From positions 310,001 to 374,000 of the forward strand of contig JAEBUN010000038.1 in NCBI GenBank assembly GCA_023014365.1: a stretch of 64,000 nt of DNA, in the 5' to 3' direction. Shown here in pieces: positions 11,817-23,446 of this stretch. Under the pieces are notes generated by a model that was given only the letters and a program-made list of their open reading frames with translations, did no database searches and was not told the DNA's origin. This DNA is from Lepiota brunneoincarnata (Eukaryota > Basidiomycota > Agaricomycetes > Agaricales > Agaricaceae). Position 1 is the stretch's first letter; each line of letters opens with the position of its first letter. A program made the translations under genes and the position numbers.

Positions 11817-12888
11817 ACCATGTAGTTAGATTCCACTGAAAAGCTACCAACCACCATAGAAGAATGGTATACCTGAGCCAATCAGCTTGACAATAGTCTC
11901 CAACTTCCACCTTATACAAAATGCCAGGATCCTAAAACAATCAATTTGCCCCAAGGTTCATACCATGCTTCCAACAACAAGCATACAATCTATTCCCTTA
12001 TACTGTAACAACTACTACTGAAATACCAGCATACAACAAAACCACTATGACTCCAATGTAATGGAAATACTGTATATTACCTCTCCTATGACTATCGGGA
12101 GCTTTGAAAACTCTGAACATCAAGATCAAGAAAAATCTCTCAAAATAGATGTTACCCAGGTTAGGGGTTCGCTCTTGAGTAGCACAGTGTTTGAGGCAAG
12201 ATGTCTATACAGACTTGGTCTTGTCCTACTAGGTGTGACTTAGAGATGATGGAGCACTATAGTCCAGCTGGTTTAAGGGCAAAGAGGTATAGGAGGCAAG
12301 AACTGTATAACACTAAGATAAGGATGCAAGGTACAGTACGGTATCCTTATATACTACTATGTGTGGCTATGCTCCTACTATATATATCTGGACCCAGGTA
12401 AAGTGAGTCATACTGAGTCAAGGTCTTATCTATCTAATTATAGATTGTTCTGATGTGCACTTCTGATTGTTTCAGAGTGACAGTTCTTCTATCTATTTAT
12501 ATATTTGGTGCTTCTGATAAGAGTTCCTTCTGGACAGGTTTCTGATTGGGGAATTCTGATAACAATAGATGCTGTAGTCTCACCCCAGCAATATCAAAAC
12601 TACCAAGACCAGAAATACATCCAATTCAGCTCTGCCAACCATTTTATGGTCTAATGCCATCTACCTCCACCCTCATGCCAATTCCCTGGTATGAGAATGA
12701 ATTCTCCACTTCAACCTCTACAAAACCCCACTAATCAAACCAATCTTTGAACAAGAATATCCCTCACAAATATTTGCTTGCAGAGCTGAAGTTTTATCCC
12801 AAATGTGCCAAATAGTTCAAGAACTTGAACCAGAATACCAACAAAAACTCCATAATGTCCTAACTGAAGATCCTGAAATGAGACTTTT
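11817..12888 (+). pseudogene. Gag scrap A5, split by an inverted solo LTR
   Basis: A divergent family-A gag fragment. 11817-12149 corresponds to the region around ENPPTTIATWYTQANKL of A3 (here with TGA at 11874-11876). 12565-12888 continues after the LTR with the zinc-knuckle region and the tail QMCQIVQELEPEYQQKL, up to EDPEMRLF. The first part is shortened by deletions. It is joined to the A2 3' LTR without a target duplication, so its origin is a rearrangement rather than a clean insertion. Confidence 0.75.
12150..12564 (-). repeat. Solo LTR, family A, inverted, TSD ATAGA
   Basis: A 415 bp family-A LTR in reverse orientation (TGTTACCCAGG...CTGATAACA on the plus strand), flanked by ATAGA at 12145-12149 and 12565-12569. 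It interrupts the gag scrap A5, whose reading resumes after it. Confidence 0.93.
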
Positions 12889-13493
12889 TGTTATCAGAAT
12901 ACCCATCAGAAGGACATTTATATTTAGTACATTTCTCTCATGTCAATATGTATGTCACTCTGAAATGATCAGTAGTGTACATCAGAAGGACTATAAATAG
13001 TTATGACTTGCTCTGACTCATTATGACTCATAATTACCTTGGTCTGATTATATATAGTAGGAGCATAGCCACACCAAGTAGTATATAAGGATACCTTACA
13101 ATATCCTGTATTCTTATCTTAGTGTTATACAGTTCTTGCCTCCTATATCTCTTTACCCTCAAACTGGCTGGACTATAGTGCTCTGTCATCTCTAAGTCAT
13201 GCCTAGTAGGACAGGACCAAGTCTATATAGACATCCTGTGTCAAACTCCATACTACTCAGGAGCAAACTCCTAACCTGGGTAACAAAACACTAAGATGCT
13301 CTGCTGCTTATCCTCTACTCACCCTCTACTCTGCTCTGCTCTACCAATATACTGAATGTGTTAAGGTATTCTGGTTGTCCAATACAACCTATCAAAAGAA
13401 ACCACCTCTCTGTATAGCCATTGCTACATCTCTGAACCTCTCCCCACCAGAAGACCTGGCTTACTTACTTATCTTTGTCTTTACCACCACTGC
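12889..13493 (+). mobile_element. Truncated family A copy A4 (LTR plus leader)
   Basis: LTR at 12889-13285 (TGTTATCAGAATACC...GGGTAACA, TATA box TATATAAGG) followed by the family primer site AACACTAAGAT (13287-13297). The leader holds the first half of the hydrophobic ORF0 (PPLCIAIATSLNLSPPEDLAYLLIFVF, without an ATG here). Similarity to A2 and A3 stops at about 13493, where unrelated sequence begins. Gag, pol and the 3' LTR are missing. Confidence 0.85.
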
Positions 13494-14090
13494 TGAAAAG
13501 GTCTATTGTTTTGCACTTGCTAAAGTCACAAATGCATTCTACACACAATAGCTAGTAACCACTATATAATATGCACCTCTTGTGAACACTGAGGTCATGG
13601 GGCTTGTATACCTATCAAAATGAAGAGATCTGGTCAGATACACTTTACTAAGCCTTGGAATGAAGCTAGCAAAGTTGTCCTGGTGGGAAAGTTGAGTTTT
13701 TGTCTACAGTCTCTGGACTATAGTCTGCAAATGACTCTCTGTTGTTTCTGCCAATAAACTTATTGATTCACAGCTAGCTCAAACTACTAATCAAATCTAT
13801 AAGTAGGATCCTAAAGTATGCCAGCAATGGCCCTCAAACTTGCAAGTCTAGTCAAAGATAAAATGCAAAGTCCACCAGATAGAATCCTAAACATCTCTAA
13901 GATGAGTGGTCCCCAAGCTGGCAGGCTAGCTAAGCAGATATGACTACCACTTAGAATCCTAAATGTTGCTTTGACAAGTGGTCCTCAAGCTAGTAATCAG
14001 GCTTGGGCATTTGTAAACATCTTAGCTAGGAAGTGGTCTCTCCAAGAATTGGCTAATGTGTTTGGACAGGTCACTCTGAGATGCCAAAAT
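13494..14090. other. Unassigned sequence with degenerate 72-76 bp tandem repeats
   Basis: 597 bp between truncated A4 and the 5' LTR of A3. No reading frame of note and no similarity to the neighbouring elements. A motif AGRATCCTAAA followed about 30 bp later by GTGGTCCYCAAGCT-like sequence recurs at 13805, 13881 and 13953, so the segment is partly built from three decayed tandem units. Origin unknown. Confidence 0.5.
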
Positions 14091-14488
14091 TATTATCAGA
14101 ATTCCACATCAGAAGGACAGTTATTTTTAGTACAGATTCTCATGTCATATGTCACTCTGAAATGATCAGTAGTGTACATCAGAAGGACTTTATTTAGTTT
14201 ATAATTTACTTACTCCACTCTGACTCATAGCTACTCTGGTCTGGATAATTATAGTAAGGACATAGCCACATCAAGTAGTATATAAAGATACAGTACATTA
14301 TCATGTATCCTTATTTTACTGTAGTGTTATACAGTTCTTGCCTCCTATACTTCTTTGCCCCTAAACTGGCTGGACTTATAGTGCTCCATCATCTCTAAGT
14401 CATACCTAGTAGGACAAGACCAAGTCTGTATAGACATCTTGCCTTGAATGCCATGCTACTCAAGAGCAAACCCCTAACCCAGGTAACA
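14091..14488 (+). repeat. 5' LTR of A3
   Basis: A 398 bp LTR. The first dinucleotide is TA instead of TG (a G to A change, also present in its 3' LTR). It ends CAGGTAACA. TATA box TATATAAAG near 14279. The primer site AACACTAAGATA follows at about 14490-14501. The LTR copy of the pairing site is interrupted (TATTTTACTGTAGTGTT), so self-priming would no longer work for this copy. Confidence 0.88.
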
Positions 14489-14581
14489 AAACACTAAGAT
14501 ACTCTACTGCTTATCCCTTGCTCACCCTCTACTCTGCTCTACTGACATACTGAACATGTTGAGGTACTCTGGTTATCCAAC

Positions 14582-14842
14582 ATGATGTGTGAAAAGAAAC
14601 TGCCTCTCTGTGTAGCCATCACTACATCTCTGAATCTCTCCCCACCAGAAGATCTGGCTTACCTACTCATTTTTGTCTTTACCTCCACTGCCACCCTCAT
14701 CACCTACTACATCATTACCCTAGAACTTGAATGCGTCATGTGCTCCTACCACTGCTGTGTCATCAGATTGTGGAACCTATACTCTGGGATATCCATTATT
14801 GCAACCCAATTCTTCATTCTCCTAGTGATAATTGATCACTAG
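14582..14842 (+). CDS. Hydrophobic leader ORF (ORF0) of A3
   Basis: An uninterrupted 86-residue frame: MMCEKKLPLCVAI, a hydrophobic segment LAYLLIFVFTSTATLITYYI, a Cys-rich loop (LECVMCSYHCC), and a second hydrophobic segment (IIATQFFILLVII) before TAG at 14840-14842. Two membrane helices are plausible. The gag leader continues in the same frame after the TAG, without a Met for roughly 200 codons. Copies A2 and A4 have the counterpart. Whether it is translated is unknown. As a member of a decayed element its openness may be chance, so this is a candidate, not an established gene. Confidence 0.4.
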   Translation: MMCEKKLPLCVAITTSLNLSPPEDLAYLLIFVFTSTATLITYYIITLELECVMCSYHCCVIRLWNLYSGISIIATQFFILLVIIDH

Positions 14843-15487
14843 ACAACTACCACCACACCTCCCAAGAAGTTCTCAGCACAAGAAACTCCATCACCCCCTC
14901 CTACAAAATCAAGAAATAGAATCCCAGGTCCAGGAATACAAAATCCTGACCCCAGAAGAAATCCCAATCCATGACCCACTCAAACCTCACCACCATTTTA
15001 TCCCCCATCTCCATTCAATTCATCCACTCCACACACATCAACATCCACTCAAATTGTCCCATGTACACTATCAAGTTTTGCTACTGAACTAACCAAAAGA
15101 CAAAAACAACAACAAGAACATGAACTAAAAGAATTTGAAGAAAGAGAAGAATGAGAATGCCAAGAAGCTCTAGAATATCAAGTTAGAAGCAATCCACTAA
15201 ATCAATACAAACTTGCAAGACTTGAACATATTCTCAAACAACCAAGAGAACTTACCAAATCAGAAGAAGATCTCCTTACATGTCACAAATACAAAGTAGA
15301 TCAAGGAAGACCCCCACCAGTAGACAACAACTCAGACATCTACATCACAGATGATAACAAATCAGAACCAGACCCACAACCACCCACACTAACTGCACCA
15401 GTGCAACCCTTAGCCCTACCAGTACCTCCCACACAACCTCCACAACCTCCAGCACCACTGCTGCTGCTACCCCCAGGACAAATACAA

Positions 15488-16292
15488 ATGGCCACTGCAA
15501 TCCCAAAAGAGCTAGGCCTCCTCAAACCCATCACCTTCAATAGAAACAGAAGACTTTTTGAAGATTGGATCTTCCAATGTAAAGTTTATGTGCTTGCCAA
15601 TTCAACCACATACAATACTGACCTTGCTAGGACTCTATTCATCCTCTTGACAATGCAATCAGGAGATGCCCAAGCCTGGGCCAGACAATACCTCCATGAG
15701 AGAAATGCCCAAACACCAGCTGGAACATCCCTGGCTATGGAAACCTGGGCCAACCTTACAAACCACCTCAGAACTGACCCCACCCCAGCAGACAAACATG
15801 CATACATGCATACATGACTCCAAACCCTGCACCAAGTAGGTAAAACAATGACTAAGTTCAACTCTCAATTCAAAAAACTCATCTGTCAATCTGGACTTAC
15901 AGAAGATTGTGCCCTAATTGATCTATACTGTAAAGCAATTGATCATCAAATTGCCATGAAGATTGATGAATCAGAAAACCCTCCTACCACTATTGCCACT
16001 TGGTATACCCAAGCCAACAAGCTCAATGATAATTTCCACCAAATCAATGCCTTATATGGCATACCCAGGAGTATGTTCCCTCAGAAGAACCAATACCAAC
16101 CCAACCATGGACCAAGCCATCCAAACAACAACATGCCTTATGCACAGTTTTACCAAAGGAGCAACACTCCCAGATTCACATCACACAACCTACACACCAT
16201 GGAAATAGACCATGCCACAATAGAAAAAGGATATGAAGATCCTTACCCTGAGATACCCCAACCAGAATATGCCAAAGAAGACACCACCCAAG
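15488..16292 (+). pseudogene. Gag of A3, 5' part
   Basis: Starts at ATG 15488 (MATAIPKELGLLKPITFN) and is the best-preserved family-A capsid reading: LFEDWIFQCKVYVLANSTTY, then LICQSGLTEDCALIDLYCKA. One TGA interrupts it near 15817. CAA stands at 16010-16012 where A1, A2 and A5 have TGA. The reading is cut at 16292 by the B element and resumes at 24109. Confidence 0.82.
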
Positions 16293-16953
16293 TGTCATAT
16301 CCATGCCAACTCAGAGTCTAATCATTTAAACTTCAGCTTCTCAACTCCACATGTGCTCCAGACAACAACCCTCTGCCCTCTGACTCAGCCCCAACTTGCT
16401 CCAACTGCCTCCCACTGCCCCGATCACACAACTACCTCCACATGTGCCATGGTCACCTGACCCTTGGTGTCTCTAGTTCCAGTCTCCATTTCCCATCCGT
16501 AGTCAAGATATGTTATTGGTCTCCATACCTGTACTGGTTTCCATTCCATTTGTAATCCATTTGTAATCCATTTGTAACTATATTGGTCCCTGCTTCACCC
16601 CACACATAGTCAGTATGAGTCATAGTTTGTAAGGCCAGTAGTATATATACCATAGGTACTTGGCTTGTACTCTTCAGTCTGATAATCAAATCGAGCAGTG
16701 GACCAGCTCCCTGCTCCATATCCTCTCCTCTCTTCTGCCTCGCTCCACTTCGGCTCCGACTTCCTGAAATACAGACTAGGACAACAGGAGGGCACAGCAC
16801 ATAAGCTAAGGCTGCAAGTCCAACCCCCCACCCAAAGTACTCTGCCTCAGTTCCAAAGTCTATGTACTGACTTTGCCCCATCCCCTGGTTACCTTATATC
16901 AAGGATACCACCCCAACCCTCCACTTCAGTCCTGACCTGCACTGGCTCTAACA
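16293..16953 (+). repeat. 5' LTR of family B element
   Basis: 661 bp, TGTCATATCCATGCC...CTGGCTCTAACA. TATA box TATATATA at 16642-16649. AGTCTGATAAT at 16676-16686, 34 bp further on, is complementary to the primer site after the LTR. A solo copy is at 27943-28592. Confidence 0.92.
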
Positions 16954-16955
16954 GT

Positions 16956-16966
16956 ATTATCAGACT
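16956..16966 (+). promoter_or_regulatory. Self-priming primer binding site of family B
   Basis: ATTATCAGACT, beginning 2 bp after the LTR, is the exact reverse complement of 16676-16686 in the LTR. The spacing to the TATA box is the same as in families A and C, so B is inferred to be self-primed as well. Confidence 0.75.
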
Positions 16967-17411
16967 CAAACTCCTCCTGTCCACCACACTCTGAATTTTT
17001 CTAACCATGGTCTCTCGAACAGTTACCTGTACTCACACTCTGGTAACTCCAGCCGCTCACTGTAGCAAATGCATCATTTGACAACCTCCTTCTGAGGAAC
17101 TGCAACCTGACTCCCCAAGGGCTTCTCGCTCTTGCTGACAGTCTATCACACCCTTAATTCCAGACCAGTTCTCTGAAGATATACAACCTTCATTATTCCG
17201 GACTCCTGACGGCCCCAACAACAACCCTGACCCCAATCCTGATCCCAGCAACCCTGGTGACCCTGACGACTACCCTGACAATGGGGACAGGCCCCTAGGC
17301 AATGACAAACCATCAGACAACAGCAACAACAACAACAACATCCCACTTGGCAACAACCGAGATGACCATGATAGACTCCTGCTCCAAGTTTTCCAATGCA
17401 TAGCTGATCAA

Positions 17412-18356
17412 ATGGATGGCTGTGGGAACTCTCAAGCCCCACAGCCTCCTCAAACTCCCTGTACCAAAGCTTGTGAGCCTGACATCTTTACAGGTTCCGA
17501 CCCCACCAAACTCAAACCCTTCCTCTTCCAATGTCAGCTTTACTTCCATACTAACCCAGCCCAGTTTGCTATCCCTGCCACCAAGGTCAACTTTGCACTG
17601 ACGTACCTTATGGGCGTAGCCCAGCAACACTTCAAAATCGGCCTCAACGAGGCCAACAACCATGGAATAATGCATGACTGGATTGAGGACTGGGACCAGT
17701 TCACCCTGGAACTGCAGACCAATTTTGGTCCTGCGGATCTGACCGGAGAAGCTGCTGAGCAGCTCAACTCCCTCCAAATGCGCTATGATGAGAAGATTGC
17801 TGTCTACAATGTTGACTTTCTCCGTCTAGCTGGCCAACTCTGCTGGGGTGATGAAGTATTTTGTCACTGCTACTACAAAGGCCTCCCCAACTGCATCCAG
17901 GACATCCTGTCCAATCAGCCTGACAGCAAACCCGACACCTTCATCGAAATGCGGGCAGCAGTGATGAAGATCGATGCCTGCTATTGGGAATGCCAGCATG
18001 AGAAGGCCTGTGCCAAAGCCGCTTTGGACCCAACCACCTCTAGGAAACCTGGAGGCAATCCATCCCCATCCACCTCATCCAACACACAACCTGCTGCCAA
18101 GCCTGCCAACAGTAACAACAAAGGCAGCACCCCCAACAACAACTTCAAGGGTACTCTGCCCAACCTGTCCACCGGTCAGAAATTGGCCCCACCCAAATCC
18201 AACCTTACTAGTAAACTTGGTAAGGACAGTAAATTAACCCCCAAGGAATGTCAATGATGTTTCGACAATAACCTCTGCCTTGTCTGCACAGATCCCAATC
18301 ACAGGGCTGCCAACTGCAACAAGAAGAAATTCCCTGATGCTAAGGCTAAAGGCTGA
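17412..18356 (+). pseudogene. Gag of family B
   Basis: Gag with a capsid-like region (DIFTGSDPTKLKPFLFQCQL onward, residues about 25-190), a Ser/Pro/Asn linker and a CCHC zinc knuckle near 18271-18312 (CLVCTDPNHRAANC). The first 281 codons from ATG 17412 are open. TGA at 18255-18257, before the knuckle, and TGA at 18354-18356 most likely replace CGA Arg codons. The frame is open upstream of 17412 without a Met, which supports this start. Pol follows in the -1 frame. Confidence 0.82.
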
Positions 18357-18439
18357 CAGGCTCAGCTCCCTGAGACAGACACACTGGCTCTCCCAAGCTC
18401 AGAAAAATAGTTGGCGGTCCTCAGGCCTCTGCACAGACT

Positions 18440-21400
18440 GAGGATCACATTGAACTCTGCTGTGCTCCAGAGAGTTTCTGTCTCAATGCATCCACTCTTT
18501 CTGATCCGAACTCTTTTCATATTACATTAACTTCTCCTTTAGTAACTTCTGTATCTTCTGTTTCTGCTCCTGTACTCTCCACTTCAGACCCACTTTCTAC
18601 AACGGACAATGTAGTTAGTTCTGATTTCTCTTTTCTTTCTCCTTTCAAAGCTCTTGTTGATAGCGGTTCTACTCACTGTTTTGTGGACTCATCTTTTGTT
18701 CATTCTCATAGTATTCCAACCTCGTCCATCCCAGCTATTGAACTTTGGTTATTTGATGGGACCTCAAATGCCTACATTACAGAACTTGCACAACTGCCTG
18801 TATCTTTCCCCTCCAGTGAATCTATCATTTTGGACACTTATGTCACCCAGCTCGACTCTTCCTGCTCTGTGGTCTTAGGACACAACTGGCTCACCTGCTA
18901 CAATCCATTGATTGACTGGGCTTTGGGCAGTATCACTTTCTGGCCATCCCTACTCGAGAATCCTGCTTCCATCTCTGCCTGTGTTACACCCATGTCAGCC
19001 CTGCCTATGGCCACCCCTGATACTCCTGACCTAGGTTCACCACCCCTGTCTGGGACCTTGTCCCAATCTGTCCCCCTTGTGAAACTGCACATATCCCTGA
19101 TAAATGCTCCTGCCTTTATCCATGCTGCCAAGCTCCCTGGCTCCCAACAATTCTGAATCAATCTCTCTGCCACCTCTCCATCAGCCGCATCCTCTTCTGT
19201 CTCTGAAGACCCAGCTGATCTCTTGTCCATCCTCGAGGAATACCACAAGTTTGCTGATGTTTTCAGTAAATTGCATGCTGACACACTCACTCCACACCGC
19301 CCTTACAATCTCCAGATTAACCTAGCAGATGGCGGTCAGCCTCTGGTCAGTACCATTTATTCCCTTTCACAATCAGAGCTTGGAGCCCTACGTGATTTTA
19401 TTGACAAACATTTATCCATTGGTTTCATTTGCCCTTCCACTTCTCCTCATGGAGCCCCAGTCCTCTTCATAAAGAAAAAGGATGGCTCCCTCCATTTATG
19501 TGTTGATTTTAGAGGTCTCAACCATATTACCAAGAAGGACCGTTACCCCCTTCTGCTCATCTCCGACCTCTTAGACTCCTCTTGCAAAGCCCATGTATAT
19601 ACCAAAATTGACCTCTGTCACACTTATCATCTGGTCCATGTTGCTGATGGTGATGAATGGAAGACCGCCTTTCGGATCCACTACGGCTCCTTCGAATGGA
19701 TGGTTATGCCTTTTGGTCTCACTAATGCCCCTGCCACCTTCCAGCAATTCATGAACAATATATTCAAGGACATGCTCGACATCTGCATTACTATTTACCT
19801 TGACGACATTCTGATATACTCTGACAATCATAGTATCCATCATGACCAAGTCAAGGAGGTCCTCAAACAGCTCCGACAACACAGTCTATACACCTGCCCC
19901 AACAAATGCCAGTTCCACTCTGACACAGTGGAATACCTCAGCTACATCCTTTCCCCCGACAGTCTCTGAATGGACCAAACTAAGGTCAAGACCATCCAGG
20001 AGTGGCTGGAACCCAAGAAAGTCAAGGACATCCAGTCTTTCTTAGGTTTTGCCAACTTCTACTGTCACTTCATTCATGGTTACTCCAACATTGTTGTTCC
20101 ACTCACTTGCCTCACCCGCAAAGACATGAAATGGAATTTCACTGATGAATGCCACAAAGCCTTCAGTTTCCTGAAAGAAGCATTCATATCCACCCCTATC
20201 CTCACTCCTTGGGCCTCCAACACTCAGATCATTGTTGAGACTGATGCCTCCAACTACACCCTTGTGGCTATCCTCTCTATCATCACCAATGATGGTGAGG
20301 TCCACCCCATTGCATTCCATTCCTGCACCTTTAACACGGCTGAACTTAATTATGACACCCATGACAAGGAACTTCTGGCAATATTCAAAGCTTTTCGCAT
20401 CTGGTGACACTACCTAGAAGGTGCCCCCCTTACTATTGATGTAGTCACCAACCACAAAAACCTCAAATACTTCTGCACCACCAAAATCCTCACTTGCCAC
20501 CAAGCTCATTGGTCTGAGTTCCTGTCCCAATTCCACCTTGTCATCCATTTCTGACCTGGCTGCCTCAGCACCAAGCCTGATACCCTGACTAGATGATGGG
20601 ATGTCCACCCTAAAGGGGGGAATAGCAACTATGCATCAGTCAACCTGCACAATTTCCAACCCATATTCACCCATGAACAGCTTGCAGCCTCTGTCTGTAC
20701 CACCACTCATTACACTCCTTCCCTTCATACAGCTGTAGTCATGGATCTTGACCAGCTACACCATGATATCCTCACCACTCTACCAGTGGATCCAACCACC
20801 TCTACCCATCTTGCTAGCCCAGAGGGCTGTTGGTCAGTTAATGATAAAGGTTTCCTCCTCTTAGATGACAGAATCTACATCCCTGATGCTGACAATCTCC
20901 AACTTCGGGTCCTCCAGTACAAGCACAATTATGTCCTAGCCAGCCACTTCAGTCAGAATGAAATGCTGGAACTCATCCGGCGTGAATACACCTGGCCTAG
21001 TGTCCACACCTTTGTCAAGGATTTCTGTAAGTCTTGTGTCACCTGTATGAGGTCTAAACCCCAGCACCACCACCCCTACGGTCTCCTCAAGCAACTCCCC
21101 ATCCCTGAACACCCTTGGAATTCAATCTCCATGGATTTCATTGAGAAACTCCCCACCTCCTCTGGCTACAATGCCATCCTAGTAATAGTCAACAGACTTA
21201 CCAAGCAATCCTTATTCATCCCCACCTATGATACTGTCACCTCCTCCGACCTCACCCACCTATTCGTCCTCCACATCTTCTCCAAGCACAGCATACCCAA
21301 ACATGTTACCTCCAACTGCAGCTCTGAATTTGTCTCTCACTTCTTCCATTTATTGGGACAAGCCCTCAACATGAAACTACACTTCACTTTGGGCTACCAC

Positions 21401-22210
21401 CCAGAAGGCGACAGACAGACAGAATGCACCAACCAGACCCTGGAACAATATCTCTGGGTCTATTGTAACTACCAACAGGACAATTGGTCTGAATTACTAC
21501 CACTAGCTGAGTTTGCTTACAACAACGCTCCTAGTGCCACCACCGGTATCTCCCCATTCTTCACTAATAAAGGATACCATCCAAACATCACAGTTCATCC
21601 TGAACGTGACCTTGCCTCCACTCAGGCCCACCATTTTGCTGTTGATCTCGACGACCTACACACCACCTTGAAGTCTGAAATAGTGTTAGCCCAGCAACGC
21701 TATCAGGCCTCTGCTGATGCCTGCCAACTCCCCACCCTGGACTTCAAGGTTGGACAAAAGGTATTTGTGAAAGCCCAATTCTTCTGCACCACCTGTCCTT
21801 CCAAAAAACTCTCCAAAAAGTTCCTTGGGCCTTATGAGATCATTGCACAAGCAAGTACCCACTCCTTTACACTCCAACTTTCTGACTCCATGCATGGAGT
21901 ACACCCCATCTTCCACGTTTCCATGCTTGAACCAGCTACACTTAACACCATACCCACCCAATCAGACCTGCCACCTGCACTAGCTTCTATCGACGGTAAA
22001 CCAGAATACAAAATCACTCACATCATCAACTCAAAGATTGATCAGCACCGCACATGCAAACTCCTCTACAAAGTCATTTGGTTAGGTTATGAAGACACCA
22101 AAGAAGAGTCTTCATGGTTACTGGCTACCAAGCTTGAACATGCCATAGATTTAGTAGAGGCTTTCCATTCCTCTTACCCCGCTAAGCCTGGCCCCCTCCA
22201 TGAACTCTGA
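18440..22210 (+). pseudogene. Pol polyprotein of family B
   Basis: One frame interrupted by TGA codons (for example 19967-19969 and 20405-20407, both where the family pattern wants Arg). Domains: aspartic protease LVDSGSTHCFVD (near 18650), reverse transcriptase with YLDD (near 19800) after RGLNHITKKDRYPL, RNase H with TDAS (near 20240), integrase HHCC finger (SHFSQNEML... CKSCVTC, 20940-21045) and core with SMDF (near 21130), and C-terminal chromodomain (22003-22180). The second catalytic Asp of the integrase is Asn (TSNCSSEF instead of the usual SDRGSEF), at about 21312. The final 489 codons (20741-22210) are uninterrupted. Confidence 0.88.
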
Positions 22211-22328
22211 ATTTCCCACTGATCACCCATCACACCAAGAAACAAAAATTTTATTGGACAAGTACAAACTACCTGTCTGTGTTGTTCCCAGAGGTGTGGG
22301 GCAGTGCTGCCACATTCTCCATCATATC

Positions 22329-23314
22329 TCACACCTCCTCTTTTGAAATGCCTCCGATGCTCTCCGACTCCTCCGACTCCTCTGTCTCTGTAATACCCCT
22401 ACTCAACCAGTCACCATCCACCTGCGCTTCCCAATGCTGCAACTGTTCATAGTGGCCAGCCATCAGTTCGACTTTATCTACCTTCTCCCCCAACTGAGCG
22501 ATGGCCTTTTCAAGCTGCACCTCCATGATGTTGACCTGCTTGAGGGTCTTCTGGTGTCCTTTTTCAACAAGCCTCTTCAACTCTACAAGACTTGGTCAGC
22601 AATCCTCACAATCAATGATCACTATTTTACCTTTGAATTACTGGCTCAACACTGCCCTGGCCCCACTTGGCTCCATCTCCTCTTGAACCCTGCACCATTT
22701 TTTCATTCTGCTGCACTGACAGTAACTCCTGGTGTTACTAAAAAACTATCAGTATGTAGCCTGGAAACCCTCAAAATGACTTACCTGCTGGCAACCTCAC
22801 ACAGGACCTTGTCTCGCTGGCACCTCCAGCGGGGATTCTCACCCCCAAATATGTTTGCATTTCCCCATCATGGGGCCACCCTCACCTTTGCCTTCCCCTT
22901 ACCCTTATCCCCTGAATCCCCAGAGGCCTCCTCCTCCTCATCTCTCACCTTGTCCCTATCCATGTATTTGGAATCCAACTCCTCTGTATCTACCTGCATT
23001 GGTTCTTCCAATGGACAGGTCAACAAGGCCCCCATAGTCATTGCAACGAGGCAGGCCTGAATTGCCCGACACTCTGCCTCGGCAGCCTCATCTTGTTGCC
23101 ACCTGATTTCTTCCGCCATACGCTCCCTGGCTTGCTCCTCCACTTGTCACTGGTGCAGCGCTATCATCTGCTGCCGCTCCTCCTCCTCTCATTGCTCCTC
23201 CTCCTCCAGCCTCTCGATTTCCAGCCACTCTCATTCCTCTTGCTCTGCCTTCTCCCTCAACAATTGCACCTTGCACTTCATGGCAGTCAGTTGTTGGAGG
23301 GGTTGTCTACTCAT
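22329..23314 (-). pseudogene. Antisense Glu-rich coiled-coil gene inside family B (two exons?)
   Basis: On the strand opposite to pol, starting 133 bp inside the 3' LTR. From ATG 23314 (MSRQPLQQLTAMKCKVQLL) a charged, heptad-like frame runs through EEQARERMAEEIRWQQDEAA, an acidic middle and a Lys/Gly run to CEVAS at 22785, with four stops, all TGA. There a consensus donor CAG|GTAAGT follows. A second open segment 22329-22572 (KTLKQVNIMEVQLEKAIAQL..., acidic end GGISKEEV) would be exon 2 after an intron of about 200 bp. The acceptor is uncertain. The coding style (Glu/Lys/Gln rich, coiled coil) differs from gag and pol. Function unknown. The TGA pattern suggests it was once intact. Confidence 0.55.
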
Positions 23315-23433
23315 GGGAGTAAGAGGTCAAGTTGTTTTTTTTTGGAATCAAACCAGTTCACCATTTTTATACCCTGCTGGGACTTTCCAATGGGCCCTGG
23401 CCTAGACCGCCTTGGGCCTCAAGGCTTGGCCCT

Positions 23434-23443
23434 AAAGGGGGGG
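23434..23443 (+). promoter_or_regulatory. Polypurine tract of family B
   Basis: AAAGGGGGGG three bases before the 3' LTR start (TGTC at 23447): the usual plus-strand primer of a Ty3/gypsy element. Confidence 0.75.
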
Positions 23444-23446
23444 CAC

